From: Kiritimatiellia bacterium
Lineage (GTDB): Bacteria > Verrucomicrobiota > Kiritimatiellia > UBA8416 > YA12-FULL-48-11
DNA length: 64,000 nucleotides
Assembly (NCBI GenBank): GCA_028716365.1
Contig: JAQUPZ010000005.1
Coordinates: 186,001-250,000, forward strand
Direction: 5' to 3'
Under the pieces are notes generated by a model. That model made no database searches. It was not told where the DNA came from and worked only from the letters and a program-made list of their open reading frames with translations. This document shows, piece after piece, positions 1-8,709 of this stretch. The position numbers were made by a program, and so were the translations under genes. Numbering within the stretch: the first letter of the stretch is position 1; every line of letters starts with the position of its first letter.

Positions 1-749
1 AACCCGAATTCAAATCGCGATCCTATGTTATCATCGACATGCGCCGCGTATTATCAGTGGACATAACGGCAGCACACATGCTTGAACAGATCGAAGCCAT
101 GCTTGCCGATAACAAGGCGTTTCTCATTTTCAGCCGGATTCCGAAAAATGTTTCAGGCGGTCCGGACCTGCGAAAGTATTTCGACCAGATTGGCGAGGTA
201 AAGTTGAAAAGCCACCTCCAGACATTCGATGAACTGGATGACGCGCTCGAATGGGTCGAAAACCGCATTATCGAAGATGTACACCTCGAGCGGATGCAGG
301 AAAAACCACTTGAACTGCGGGAAATCGACCTGTTTAAACGCCGCAAAGATAAAACACTCGAGGCCCTCGAGTCATGTATGGAGAAATGTTCGTATAAAGC
401 CGGTGATAGGATTTTTGTGCTTGGCGACACCGGTGATGATCTTTTCCTGATCCGGCGCGGTACGGTCCGTATCGTACTGCCGCTTGAAGACAAGCAAAGT
501 TACCACCTGGCGACATTCGGCCGCGGCGACTTTTTTGGCGAAATGGCCTTCCTCGACGGCGCCGCTCGCTCTGCAGATGCAGTGGCATTCACCGACACCG
601 ACCTGTTTGTACTCTCGCGCAAACGTTTTGACGCCCTGGCCGATGAGCACAAGAAACTTGCGGTCAATCTTATGGAAGGTATTGCGCGGGTACTGGCGAT
701 CCGTCTACGCTATGCCAATACGGAACTACGCGCTCTGCATATGTCCTGA
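1..749 (+). CDS. SulP-family anion permease, C-terminal part (STAS + cyclic-nucleotide-binding domain)
   Basis: Partial gene: the reading frame is open back to the first bases of the window, so the membrane part lies upstream. The visible part starts in the first strand of a STAS domain (SYVIIDMRRV, then VDITAA, the 'iDasg' turn), followed by a linker and a cNMP-binding beta-roll (GDRIFVLGDTGDDLFLI, then FGRGDFFGEMAF with the phosphate-binding cassette and AARSADAVA). This STAS plus cNMP tail is typical of bacterial SulP sulfate/bicarbonate-type transporters. The first ATG in the window (position 39) is internal to the STAS domain and is not the start. Substrate cannot be told from this piece. 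It ends 82 bp before the convergent pap gene. Confidence 0.8.
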   Translation, partial: PEFKSRSYVIIDMRRVLSVDITAAHMLEQIEAMLADNKAFLIFSRIPKNVSGGPDLRKYFDQIGEVKLKSHLQTFDELDDALEWVENRIIEDVHLERMQEKPLELREIDLFKRRKDKTLEALESCMEKCSYKAGDRIFVLGDTGDDLFLIRRGTVRIVLPLEDKQSYHLATFGRGDFFGEMAFLDGAARSADAVAFTDTDLFVLSRKRFDALADEHKKLAVNLMEGIARVLAIRLRYANTELRALHMS

Positions 750-830
750 CAAATGGAAAGGTTCCAGGTTACAAGTTGGAAACCCAACATCCTGCTGTTT
801 ACTCTGTGTCTTTCAACTTTCTTCCCGTCA

Positions 831-2309
831 CTACAATCTTGTCTCGATTGCCTTGACTACGGTCCTAAGCGCCTTGACACGCGCGAAGTATTTATCATTT
901 GCTTCGATGATGGTCCAGGGCGCATAGGTGGTACTGCACTTGGAAAGCATATCGTTGATGGCGGCTTCATATTGCGGCCATTTCTTGCGATTTCGCCAAT
1001 CTTCGTCCGTCAATTTCCACTGCTTCCATTTGATCTTCTGCCGCTCTTTGAACCGCCGCAGTTGTTCGTTCTGATCAATATGCAACCAGAACTTTACAAT
1101 TACAGTACCGAAGTTGGCCAGATGAGCCTCAAATTCATTAATTTCACGATATGCCCGCTGCCATGCCTCGGGCGGGCAAAAACCCTCGATACGTTCGACC
1201 ATGACCCTGCCATACCACGTACGATCGAAAATCGTGATATGTCCGGCCTTGGGAATGCAGTTGGCAAAACGCCATAAATAATGGTGTGCCAGCTCTTCAT
1301 GGGTCGGTGCAGCTATGGGAATCACCTCGTAGCCACGCGGATCAAGGTTTTCCGTCAGCCGCTTGATATTCCCGCCTTTCCCTGCGGCGTCACATCCTTC
1401 ATAACAGATCATAACCGGTATTCTTCGCGTATAAATTTCATACTCAAGAAGACGGATCCGATCCTTGAGGTCGCCAATCTCTTCACTGTATTCATCTTTG
1501 CTCAACTGCTGGGTAAGATCCAGTTTCGAGAGTACGGTTACATTATGGGCAGGCGAAATTGTTGCCTGTGGCTCACTGACGTTCTTTTTAGCAACACTGG
1601 CCCTGGCCAGCGCAGTTTCCAAAGTGCTGACCAAAGTTTCGAATATCTTCAAGGTTGCATATTCCTTGTCATGCGCCTCGATCACCATCCAAGGGGCCTG
1701 GGCAGTGTTGGTCCTCTCAATCATTTCTTCGGCAGCCTTGATATATTTGCCATACTGCTTGTGCTGTTTCCATTCCTCCTTGCCAATCTTCCAGGATAGA
1801 GCCTTGATTTTCTCCTGGGCCTTAAATCGTTTTTCCTGCTCCTTCTTACTGATATGCAACCAGAACTTAATAATTACAGCACCGTCATCACACTGCTGTC
1901 TTTCAAAGGCAAGTATCTCCTCATAAGCCATGGAGCAGTCGGATTTACTCACTTCTTTCTTTATACGCTGTCCCAATACCCGGTCGTACCAGCTCCGGTC
2001 AAAAATAGAAAGTCGTCCCCGGGCAGGCAAAAGTTTCCAGAATCGGATCAAAAACGGCCACATCTTTTCCATATCTGAGGGCGGATGGATCGGATTGACT
2101 TTGAAACCACGGGGATCAAGCGGTCGCATCAGCCGGTTTATGCATGTCCCCTTGCCGGCTGCCTCCAGCCCCTCGAAGACAAGAATGATAGGAATACCTT
2201 TATCTTTACAGGCTCGTTGTAATTCACTGATACGGCGGTCGAGTTCCGGCATTTTTTTCTTGAACTCTTTCTTTGACAGCTCCTTGTCCAAGTCAACCAT
2301 TTCCAACAT
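831..2309 (-). CDS. pap: polyphosphate:AMP phosphotransferase (two-domain PPK2)
   Basis: 492 residues made of two fused PPK2 (P-loop kinase) domains. Each has a Walker A (GLEAAGKGT at about 47-55; GCDAAGKGG at about 305-313) and the PPK2 Walker B/lid motif (FDRSWYDRV near 103; FDRTWYGRV near 361). Fused PPK2 proteins of this length phosphorylate AMP to ADP using polyphosphate (class II). Both P-loops look intact here, so neither half is obviously dead. The ATG at 2309 has an upstream AAGGAGA Shine-Dalgarno. It lies next to phoBR on the same strand but is separated from phoR by about 215 bp of repeats, so it is probably its own transcription unit. Its place beside the phosphate island suggests use of stored polyphosphate. 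Confidence 0.9.
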   Translation of the reverse strand: MLEMVDLDKELSKKEFKKKMPELDRRISELQRACKDKGIPIILVFEGLEAAGKGTCINRLMRPLDPRGFKVNPIHPPSDMEKMWPFLIRFWKLLPARGRLSIFDRSWYDRVLGQRIKKEVSKSDCSMAYEEILAFERQQCDDGAVIIKFWLHISKKEQEKRFKAQEKIKALSWKIGKEEWKQHKQYGKYIKAAEEMIERTNTAQAPWMVIEAHDKEYATLKIFETLVSTLETALARASVAKKNVSEPQATISPAHNVTVLSKLDLTQQLSKDEYSEEIGDLKDRIRLLEYEIYTRRIPVMICYEGCDAAGKGGNIKRLTENLDPRGYEVIPIAAPTHEELAHHYLWRFANCIPKAGHITIFDRTWYGRVMVERIEGFCPPEAWQRAYREINEFEAHLANFGTVIVKFWLHIDQNEQLRRFKERQKIKWKQWKLTDEDWRNRKKWPQYEAAINDMLSKCSTTYAPWTIIEANDKYFARVKALRTVVKAIETRL

Positions 2310-2442
2310 GACCGTTCTCCTTTATGAATATGAAAAAAGAGATTTATTGATCCTGATTGTAACCGATTTTTAGTAAAAAACAACAAATGCCTCGAACTTT
2401 TCACTAAACGAGGGATTAAACCGTCGGGGCGTGTTGCCCAAA

Positions 2443-2492
2443 CCTGAGATTCCTCATCCCGACCTCTCGGAGAGTCGGGACTCGGAATGACA
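2443..2492. repeat. palindromic intergenic repeat, copy 1
   Basis: An inverted repeat: GATTCC and TCCCGAC on one side pair with GTCGGGA and GGAATG on the other, around CTCTCGGAGA. On the minus strand it reads TGTCATTCCGAG ... GAGGAATCTC, matching the layout of the element at 2523-2565 (TGTCATGCCGAT ... GAGGCATCTT). The two look like members of one mobile or REP-like family. It lies in the 215-bp gap between phoR and pap, in which I see no gene. Confidence 0.6.
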
Positions 2493-2522
2493 CCCTTGAC
2501 ACAGTCGAATTCGTTAAAGAAT

Positions 2523-2565
2523 TGTCATGCCGATCCGTCAGCCGACGGAGAGGCATCTTGCTGGA
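2523..2565. repeat. palindromic repeat, copy 2, overlapping the 3' end of phoR
   Basis: Reads TGTCATGCCGATCCGTC ... GACGGAGAGGCATCTTGC, with inverted arms GATCCGTC/GACGGA and ATGCC/GGCAT. It has the same outline as the copy at 2443-2492. It begins at the phoR stop codon and extends into the coding region, so it supplies the last dozen or so residues of PhoR. Confidence 0.55.
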
Positions 2566-4378
2566 CGTACTTTTTCGATTTGGGTAACAGGTCCTCCAGA
2601 TATATGAAAAAAGTACTACCGACACCGGGTGTACTTTCCACGCCGACATCGCCCCCATGCGCCAGGGCAATATGCTTTACTATGGAAAGACCCAGGCCTG
2701 TCCCTCCTAGTTGACGGCTTCGTCCTTTATCAACCCTGTAGAACCTCTCAAAAATCCTTGTAAGATGTACCTTTTCCATGCCGGATCCATGGTCACGAAC
2801 TTGAATTACAATGCGATTGTCTGTCTTTTTCGCCTCAACTTCCACCGAAGCACCTTCACCACTGTATTTCACGGCATTGTCAATCAAGTTAACAATTGCC
2901 TGCTCAAGAAGCGCTGGATTTATCATTGCTGTAAGTTGATCGTCACAATCCAGTCTGATTTCAATCTTCTTTCCCCTGGCCTTGTGACTGCAAACCTCGA
3001 TTGCTTCTTGAAGCACTTTACGCAGAGATTCTTTTTGCAGGGAAATGGTCCGCATTTCCGACTCCTGTTCGACACTCGAAAGAATCAGAAGATCTTTGAT
3101 GATTGCATTGAGGCGGTCAGCCTGTCTCAATGTAATCCGGAGGAAATTTTCAGCCTCCGCTGGCTCTTTCATTGCACCTTCAAGAAGTGTCTCGACAAAC
3201 CCCTTGATTGATGTGATTGGTGTCTTGAGTTCATGCGACACATTAGCCACAAAGTCACGACGCATCTCTTCCAGTTTACGAAGACGCGTAACGTCGTAAA
3301 GAACAATCAGCGCACCTATTCTTCGACCATCTGCCCCATTAAGAACGGTCCCGTGTGCATGCAGGTAACGGCCATCTGCTGGAATAGAAATATCACCTTC
3401 AACAGGCTCTGAACTATCCAGTGCCCGGTTGACTACATCCAGCAAATCATTATTCCTGATAACCTCCATTACGTTCCTGCCGTAGACAGACGCATCCGCC
3501 TTGAATAGTTTTTGGGCAGAGTTATTCATTTTTATAAGACATTTCTCCGTATCAACTGCAAATACACTTTCAATCATACATGACAGGAGCGCATTTTGTT
3601 CATCTCTCTGCTGAGTTACGGTATTAATTCTCTCGTTAAGTTGATCAGCCATATGATTGATTGTGTCGGCAAGAACATCGATTTCGGCAAGTCCTGAAGG
3701 CGGTATTTTATCATTCAGATTTCCCTTCCCTATGGACTCTGCGCCAAGACGTATTTCTTCAAGCGGCCTGCTTATTCGACGCGAAACAACAATACTGATG
3801 ATTGCGGCAATACATGCAATAACCAGACAGGCAATTACAATCCTGTGCCACAACAATCCAATTGTCTTATCGATCACCGAAAGAGAAAGTGATGTCCTTA
3901 CAACGCCAATAGTCTGTCCAAAGTCACCTTCCACCGCTACGGCAACATACATCATTTTCATGCCAAGCGTATGACTGTACCGCGTCGATATACCGATACC
4001 CTTGACGATCGCATCATGAACCTCAGGCCTGTCTCCATGATTCTCCATATTTTCAGGATTATCTTCCGAATCACCCATAACCTTTCCCGACTGCAAGATG
4101 AATGTCAGGCGGTACCCCGCCCCCTTTCCGGATGCCTTGCAGAAAGCGTCGATACTATTTCCATCAATAGTGCCCGGCTGGCCATCTTTCCCTCTGGCAA
4201 TAACAGTCTTGAAGTGTTCCGCCGACATTCGCGCGGCAGAGACCAGTTCATCTTTTGAATGAGCATGATAAAACCGGCTGATTATTATTGACGCATAACT
4301 GGCAACGGCAACAATCGCTACCACCGCCACAAGCAGATAAGAAGGGAAAACCTGCGATATAAGACTTCTCTTTTTCAT
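2525..4378 (-). CDS. phoR: phosphate-regulon sensor histidine kinase PhoR
   Basis: 617 residues. TM1 (about 11-33) and TM2 (about 176-198) enclose a roughly 140-residue extracytoplasmic sensor domain, unlike the short E. coli PhoR. HAMP (about 200-250), PAS (about 260-365), HisKA with the phospho-acceptor His in NVSHELKTP (H382) and a HATPase domain (NLIDNAVKYS near 497, GTGLGLS near 559) follow. It sits 4 bp downstream of phoB on the same strand, so the pair is co-transcribed, and is divergent from the pst operon; this context plus the B. subtilis-like architecture supports PhoR. The final residues (VQQDASPSADGSA) lie inside a palindromic repeat and are probably an insertion-derived tail. 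A VicK/WalK-like kinase of identical layout is possible, but the neighbours argue against it. Confidence 0.88.
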   Translation of the reverse strand: MKKRSLISQVFPSYLLVAVVAIVAVASYASIIISRFYHAHSKDELVSAARMSAEHFKTVIARGKDGQPGTIDGNSIDAFCKASGKGAGYRLTFILQSGKVMGDSEDNPENMENHGDRPEVHDAIVKGIGISTRYSHTLGMKMMYVAVAVEGDFGQTIGVVRTSLSLSVIDKTIGLLWHRIVIACLVIACIAAIISIVVSRRISRPLEEIRLGAESIGKGNLNDKIPPSGLAEIDVLADTINHMADQLNERINTVTQQRDEQNALLSCMIESVFAVDTEKCLIKMNNSAQKLFKADASVYGRNVMEVIRNNDLLDVVNRALDSSEPVEGDISIPADGRYLHAHGTVLNGADGRRIGALIVLYDVTRLRKLEEMRRDFVANVSHELKTPITSIKGFVETLLEGAMKEPAEAENFLRITLRQADRLNAIIKDLLILSSVEQESEMRTISLQKESLRKVLQEAIEVCSHKARGKKIEIRLDCDDQLTAMINPALLEQAIVNLIDNAVKYSGEGASVEVEAKKTDNRIVIQVRDHGSGMEKVHLTRIFERFYRVDKGRSRQLGGTGLGLSIVKHIALAHGGDVGVESTPGVGSTFFIYLEDLLPKSKKYVQQDASPSADGSA

Positions 4379-4381
4379 TTT

Positions 4382-5068
4382 TCAGTCTTTGAACCTGTAA
4401 CCGACACCGCGGACTGTCTCGATGCGATCTCCTGACTCGCCAAGCTTCTTTCGGAGGCCGACAATTTGAACATCGACAGAACGATCAGTGACAGGATAAT
4501 CACTACCGCGTACGGCATCCACTATCTGGTACCTGCTGAATACCCAGCCCGGTTTCTGGGCAAGGAAATAAAGTATCTGGAACTCGGTGAATGTCAGTTC
4601 TACGGGTTTGCCATTTACAAGGACTTCTCTGCGTTTCTGGTCAATCTGCAATTCATCAATCTTGATCGTTTCGGGAACGGCATCTGTAGATTGCGTTTTC
4701 CGCCTCAACACGGCACGAACCCTGGCAACAAGCTCTTTCGGTCTGAAAGGTTTTACAACATAGTCTTCAGCGCCCAGTTCCAATCCTGCAACCACATCCG
4801 ATTCCTCATCCTTTGCAGTAACCATGACAACAGGAATATTCCTGGTTTTGGAATCAGATTTCAATCTGCGACACACTTCAAGTCCGTCAATTTCCGGGAG
4901 CATGAGATCAAGAAGAACAATATCCGGCAATGCTGATTGTGCCTGTTTGATGGCTTCCTCTCCATTAACCGCCTTCATCACGGAATAACCTTCCCGTTTC
5001 AGGTTATAGGAAATCAGTTCCATGATGTCTTCATCGTCTTCAACAACCAGTATTTTCTTGGCGCTCAT
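4382..5068 (-). CDS. phoB: phosphate-regulon response regulator PhoB (OmpR family)
   Basis: 228 residues. The N-terminal receiver has the acidic pair EDDED at about 10-14, phospho-acceptor D54 (VLLDLMLP), T84 and K106 (VVKPF). A winged-helix DNA-binding domain fills about 135-228 (FTEFQILYFLAQKPGWVFSR, then the VDVQIVGLRKKLG recognition region). It is the first gene of phoB-phoR and is transcribed away from the DUF47-pst operon across a 154-bp divergent region with 11-bp TTAACA-type repeats, which fits autoregulation of the Pho regulon. Confidence 0.9.
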   Translation of the reverse strand: MSAKKILVVEDDEDIMELISYNLKREGYSVMKAVNGEEAIKQAQSALPDIVLLDLMLPEIDGLEVCRRLKSDSKTRNIPVVMVTAKDEESDVVAGLELGAEDYVVKPFRPKELVARVRAVLRRKTQSTDAVPETIKIDELQIDQKRREVLVNGKPVELTFTEFQILYFLAQKPGWVFSRYQIVDAVRGSDYPVTDRSVDVQIVGLRKKLGESGDRIETVRGVGYRFKD

Positions 5069-5140
5069 TCCGTATCTCTTTCTCTCTTAGATAGTAGCTC
5101 ATAATCCCACGCATGAAAAGTCTCTCTTTTGATATCCAGT

Positions 5141-5184
5141 CTAACACAATTTTAACAATCATCTCACTACCTTTTAACAGCCTC
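5141..5184. promoter_or_regulatory. candidate Pho box (four 11-bp direct repeats) between phoB and the pst operon
   Basis: CTAACA starts at 5141, TTAACA at 5152, CTCACT at 5163 and TTAACA at 5174. The spacing is exactly 11 bp each time, which is the period of PhoB/PhoP half-sites. The hexamer resembles the B. subtilis PhoP half-site TTAACA. It sits in the divergent phoB / DUF47-pst region, where a Pho box is expected. Sequence pattern only; no binding is shown. Confidence 0.45.
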
Positions 5185-5222
5185 TTTCTAAATTAAAAGC
5201 AATAAAGAAAGAGGTGAAAGGC

Positions 5223-5852
5223 ATGAACCAATTAAAGAAATTATTTGATAATGATGACAGATTTTTTGCACTTCTTGAAGCAAGCGTAATGGAGGCCCAG
5301 AACAGCATAAAGCTCCTGAACGACATGATTAAAAATCCTGAAAACAGCCCGACGCTTGATGAATTCATGCAGGCGCGAAACAACGACAGGCATATCTCCA
5401 TGGAACTTACCGAAGAACTCTGCAAAACCTTCATGACGCCACTCGCAAGCGAAGATATTGAACGGCTCTCGCTCGCCCTGTATGAAATTCCAGAAACGGT
5501 AAAGAAATTCAGTGAGAAATTCCTGTTATGTCGCGATTATATTCAAGAAATGGATTTCGCGAAACAAATCAATATTCTAGATCAAGCAACAAACATTGTA
5601 GTCCAGATGATCAAAAAACTCAGGAGTCGTTCTCATATTGAAGAATTAAGCAATGAAAATGACAGTCTTCATGCACTGGAACATGAGACAGAACAACTAA
5701 TCCTTGAACAAAGAAAGAACTTGAATAACAGCAAACAAGATTCATTGAAAGCCCTCACTGTTTTGGACCTTTCTGAAATGTTAGAAGAAATTTCAGATCG
5801 CTGTCATCTTGCAGGCAACATTATTTTTCAAATTGCGCTTAAGTATTCATAA
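5223..5852 (+). CDS. DUF47 (PhoU-like) phosphate transport accessory protein, copy 1
   Basis: 209 residues, all-helical, of the DUF47/PhoU-like family, which usually accompanies Pit transporters. The ATG at 5223 is preferred over the in-frame GTG at 5214 because GAGGTG at 5211-5216 is then a well-spaced ribosome-binding site. It heads the pst operon, 21 bp before pstS. Against its paralogue at 10957, the metal-binding E/DxxxD-type positions are weakened: EHETE replaces EGEAD and DRCHLAGN replaces DRCRDAGN. It may have lost metal binding and become a regulatory partner, which is inference. Pairing a DUF47 gene with pst rather than pit is unusual in layout. Confidence 0.75.
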   Translation: MNQLKKLFDNDDRFFALLEASVMEAQNSIKLLNDMIKNPENSPTLDEFMQARNNDRHISMELTEELCKTFMTPLASEDIERLSLALYEIPETVKKFSEKFLLCRDYIQEMDFAKQINILDQATNIVVQMIKKLRSRSHIEELSNENDSLHALEHETEQLILEQRKNLNNSKQDSLKALTVLDLSEMLEEISDRCHLAGNIIFQIALKYS

Positions 5853-5873
5853 ACAAATACCGGGAGATAGAAC

Positions 5874-6794
5874 ATGTTCAGAATAGAAACATCAGCAATA
5901 TTAAAAGTATTAAGTTACGGCATAATTGCGGTTTCATGTGTCGGGTTTACGGGATGCGGCGGCGGAGAAAAGAAAGCCACCAAGACTGAGAAGTTCGTAA
6001 TTGCAACCTCCGGATCGGATACCATGGTCAACCTTGTCCAGATGTGGGCAGAGGAATACCAGAAGGTCAACCCATTAGTTACGGTTGAAGTCGCCGGCGG
6101 CGGTTCAGGCGTTGGCATCCGCGACCTGATCCAGGGTATCATTACTATCGCCAATACCAGTCGCGAAATGGAACCGGTAGAAAGAGATCAAGCGAAACAG
6201 AAGACCGGCAAGGATCCTGTCGAGTTCATCGTAGCCTACGATGCACTTGCAGTATATGCCAGTATGAAGAATCCGGTTGACACGCTCTCGCTCGAAGAAC
6301 TTGCCGGCATATATGGCGAGAACGGACAAATTGACAAATGGTCCCAACTCGGGGTCAACATGAAAGCCATTGGCGTAAACGACGAAATCGTCAGGGTCAG
6401 CCGCCAGAACAGCTCCGGCACGTACGCCTACTTCCGCGAAAAAGTTCTTAACAAGAAAGATTTTAAAATGGGCTCAAAGGACATGTCAGGCTCAAAGGAT
6501 GTCGTTGAATTGGTAACTAAAACGGCAGGCGCCATTGGATACAGCGGGATGGGTTACCACACGGAACATGTTAAGTTTGTCAAGGTCGCCGCAAAAAAGG
6601 GAGAACAGGGTTACGAGCCTTCACTGGACAACGTATTGAGCGGAAAATATCCGCTGGCCCGGTCACTCCTGATGTTTACGCTGGGTCAACCTGATGCGAC
6701 AACAAAGGCTTATATCGACTGGCTACTGTCCCCCGCCGGCCAGGAAATCGTAAAGAAAGCCGGTTATGTACCGGTGGCAATGGTAAAAAGATAA
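5874..6794 (+). CDS. pstS: phosphate ABC transporter, periplasmic phosphate-binding lipoprotein PstS
   Basis: 306 residues with a lipoprotein signal peptide (lipobox GFTGC, lipidated Cys about 28). The mature protein has the PstS phosphate-site motifs: GSDTM after the first strand, GGGSGVGIRDLIQG, and SRQNSSGTYAYFREKVL. It delivers phosphate to PstC/PstA. A good RBS (GGGAGATAG) precedes the ATG. It is the second gene of a tightly packed operon, with pstC starting 5 bp after its stop. Confidence 0.93.
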   Translation: MFRIETSAILKVLSYGIIAVSCVGFTGCGGGEKKATKTEKFVIATSGSDTMVNLVQMWAEEYQKVNPLVTVEVAGGGSGVGIRDLIQGIITIANTSREMEPVERDQAKQKTGKDPVEFIVAYDALAVYASMKNPVDTLSLEELAGIYGENGQIDKWSQLGVNMKAIGVNDEIVRVSRQNSSGTYAYFREKVLNKKDFKMGSKDMSGSKDVVELVTKTAGAIGYSGMGYHTEHVKFVKVAAKKGEQGYEPSLDNVLSGKYPLARSLLMFTLGQPDATTKAYIDWLLSPAGQEIVKKAGYVPVAMVKR

Positions 6795-6799
6795 ATACA

Positions 6800-7795
6800 A
6801 TGGCAATACCGCAAAAAAAAATTACTGCCGCAAACATTTTCCAGTGGCTCTGGAAATGGATTCGACAGCTTTGCGAATGGTTTATTGTCGGGCTTATATA
6901 CCTTTGCGGCGTTAGTTCCATCATTTTTGTTTTCAGTATTTTTTACTTCGTTTTCCGGGAAGGCGCCCCATTCCTTCGCGATTGTTTTGATTTCAAGAAT
7001 TTCTTCCTGAGTCCCGAATGGTATCCGACATCCATCAGCAACAAGCGTTATGGAATTCTCGCCCTGCTTGCGGGTACCGGGAGCGTAACCATCGTGGCGA
7101 TGCTTGTCGCCGTACCCTTCAGCCTGGGTACTGCGATCTTCATTGCCGAGTTCTGTAAAAAGAAAACCAAAGAAGCTATGAAGATAGTGGTTGAGATACT
7201 CGCCGCAATACCTTCCGTCGTCTGGGGATTCATAGGATTGATGGTAACAAACCCTCTGATTGTAAAACTTACAGGAGCCCCGATCGGACTAAATGCTCTG
7301 AACGCAGGCATAATCGTCGGGTTGATGAGTGTTCCAATCATCGTATCGATTGCTGAAGACTCCATCCGCGCCGTACCGGACGGTTATATTGAAGCAGCTG
7401 AAGCCCTCGGTGCCACCCGCTGGCAGACAGTTTACAGGGTGATCCTTCCGGCGGCGAAGAACGGCCTGCTGGCCGCAGTTCTTCTTGGCGTCGGCAGAGC
7501 CGTAGGTGAAACCATGGCTGTACTCATGGCAACAGGGCATTCCGTGAACATACCTTTCAATGGCGAATTCCCCTATTTCCACGCATTGGAATCGGTAAGA
7601 ACCCTCACGGCAACAATCGTTGCTGAAATGGGCGAAGCTCCCAGACTGGATGCAGGCATGAACGGAAGCTTTCCGGCAGAAGCGCGACATTACCAGGTTC
7701 TTTTCGTTATCGGCATCGTGCTTTTCGTCATCACCTTTGTCATCAATACAATAGCTGATCTTGCAGTAAAAGGAATAAGACAGAAGAAAGTATGA
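6800..7795 (+). CDS. pstC: phosphate ABC transporter permease PstC
   Basis: 331 residues with about six membrane segments and a BPD_transp_1 domain. The EAA loop is in EAAEALGATRWQTVYRVILP. An N-terminal cytoplasmic stretch of about 25 residues precedes TM1. The ATG is 5 bp after pstS, and its stop overlaps the pstA start by 4 bp (ATGA), so translation is probably coupled. It forms the membrane channel with PstA and couples to the two PstB subunits. Confidence 0.92.
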   Translation: MAIPQKKITAANIFQWLWKWIRQLCEWFIVGLIYLCGVSSIIFVFSIFYFVFREGAPFLRDCFDFKNFFLSPEWYPTSISNKRYGILALLAGTGSVTIVAMLVAVPFSLGTAIFIAEFCKKKTKEAMKIVVEILAAIPSVVWGFIGLMVTNPLIVKLTGAPIGLNALNAGIIVGLMSVPIIVSIAEDSIRAVPDGYIEAAEALGATRWQTVYRVILPAAKNGLLAAVLLGVGRAVGETMAVLMATGHSVNIPFNGEFPYFHALESVRTLTATIVAEMGEAPRLDAGMNGSFPAEARHYQVLFVIGIVLFVITFVINTIADLAVKGIRQKKV

Positions 7796-8709
7796 ATAAT
7801 CACCAGCCAGAAATATCTTCAGCCCTGTTCACGGCAACCGTGTTTACACGGAAGAAACAACGGATGCAGAGAATTGTCGGAATTGTATTCGGAATCATGG
7901 CAGTCGCAATTCTTATTCCCCTTTTCGTCCTTGTGACATACCTGATTATCCGCGCATGGCCTTCCCTAACATGGGACTTCCTGACCGATGTACCCAAAAA
8001 TGGAATGCGGGGCGGAGGCATCTGGCCCGCACTGGTCGGTACGATATACACCGTCACCTTCTCACTGCTCATAGCGGTACCGATCGGAGTCATGGCAGGA
8101 ATCTACTTGAACGAATACGCCAAGGACAGTTGGTTCACTCGTATTGTCAACATGGCTGTCGTCAACCTCGCCGGAGTTCCGAGCATTGTTCATGCCCTTT
8201 TCGGTGTCGGGGCATTTGTATTGTTCGCCGGTATGGGTAAATCAATAATATCCGCTTCATTCACGCTGGCAATAATGACCCTGCCGGTGATCATTGTATC
8301 CACAACAGAAGCCCTAGCTTCGGTACCCAGACCATTCAGAACGGCCTGCTGGAACGTCGGAGCAAGCAAGTGGCAAACTATCAGAACAATAGTCCTGCCG
8401 AACTCCATCAGCGGTATCCTGACAGGCGTAATCCTGCAGGTTTGCCGCGCCGCCGGAGAAACAGCACCAATAATGTTCACCGGTGCAGTCTTCTTCAAGT
8501 ATGTTCAACGCGGCGATTTCTTTCCATATCATCTGAACGAACAGTGCATGGCGTTGTCCTATCATCTGCACACGATTTCAACACAGGTGCCCGGCGTTCC
8601 CGAACCCATGCTTTATGCAACAGCCGTGGTACTGCTTGGATTCGTGCTGATTTTCAACAGCTTTGCGATAGTTCTGCGCGTCTACATGAGGAACAGGAAA
8701 AAATGGTAA
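7792..8709 (+). CDS. pstA: phosphate ABC transporter permease PstA
   Basis: 305 residues with a PstA-type BPD_transp_1 domain and about six TM helices. The EAA-like loop (RTACWNVGASKWQTIRTIVLPN) and CRAAGETAPIMFTGAVFF near the end are typical of PstA. Its start overlaps pstC by 4 bp, and its end overlaps the first pstB gene by 7 bp. Confidence 0.92.
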   Translation: MNNHQPEISSALFTATVFTRKKQRMQRIVGIVFGIMAVAILIPLFVLVTYLIIRAWPSLTWDFLTDVPKNGMRGGGIWPALVGTIYTVTFSLLIAVPIGVMAGIYLNEYAKDSWFTRIVNMAVVNLAGVPSIVHALFGVGAFVLFAGMGKSIISASFTLAIMTLPVIIVSTTEALASVPRPFRTACWNVGASKWQTIRTIVLPNSISGILTGVILQVCRAAGETAPIMFTGAVFFKYVQRGDFFPYHLNEQCMALSYHLHTISTQVPGVPEPMLYATAVVLLGFVLIFNSFAIVLRVYMRNRKKW

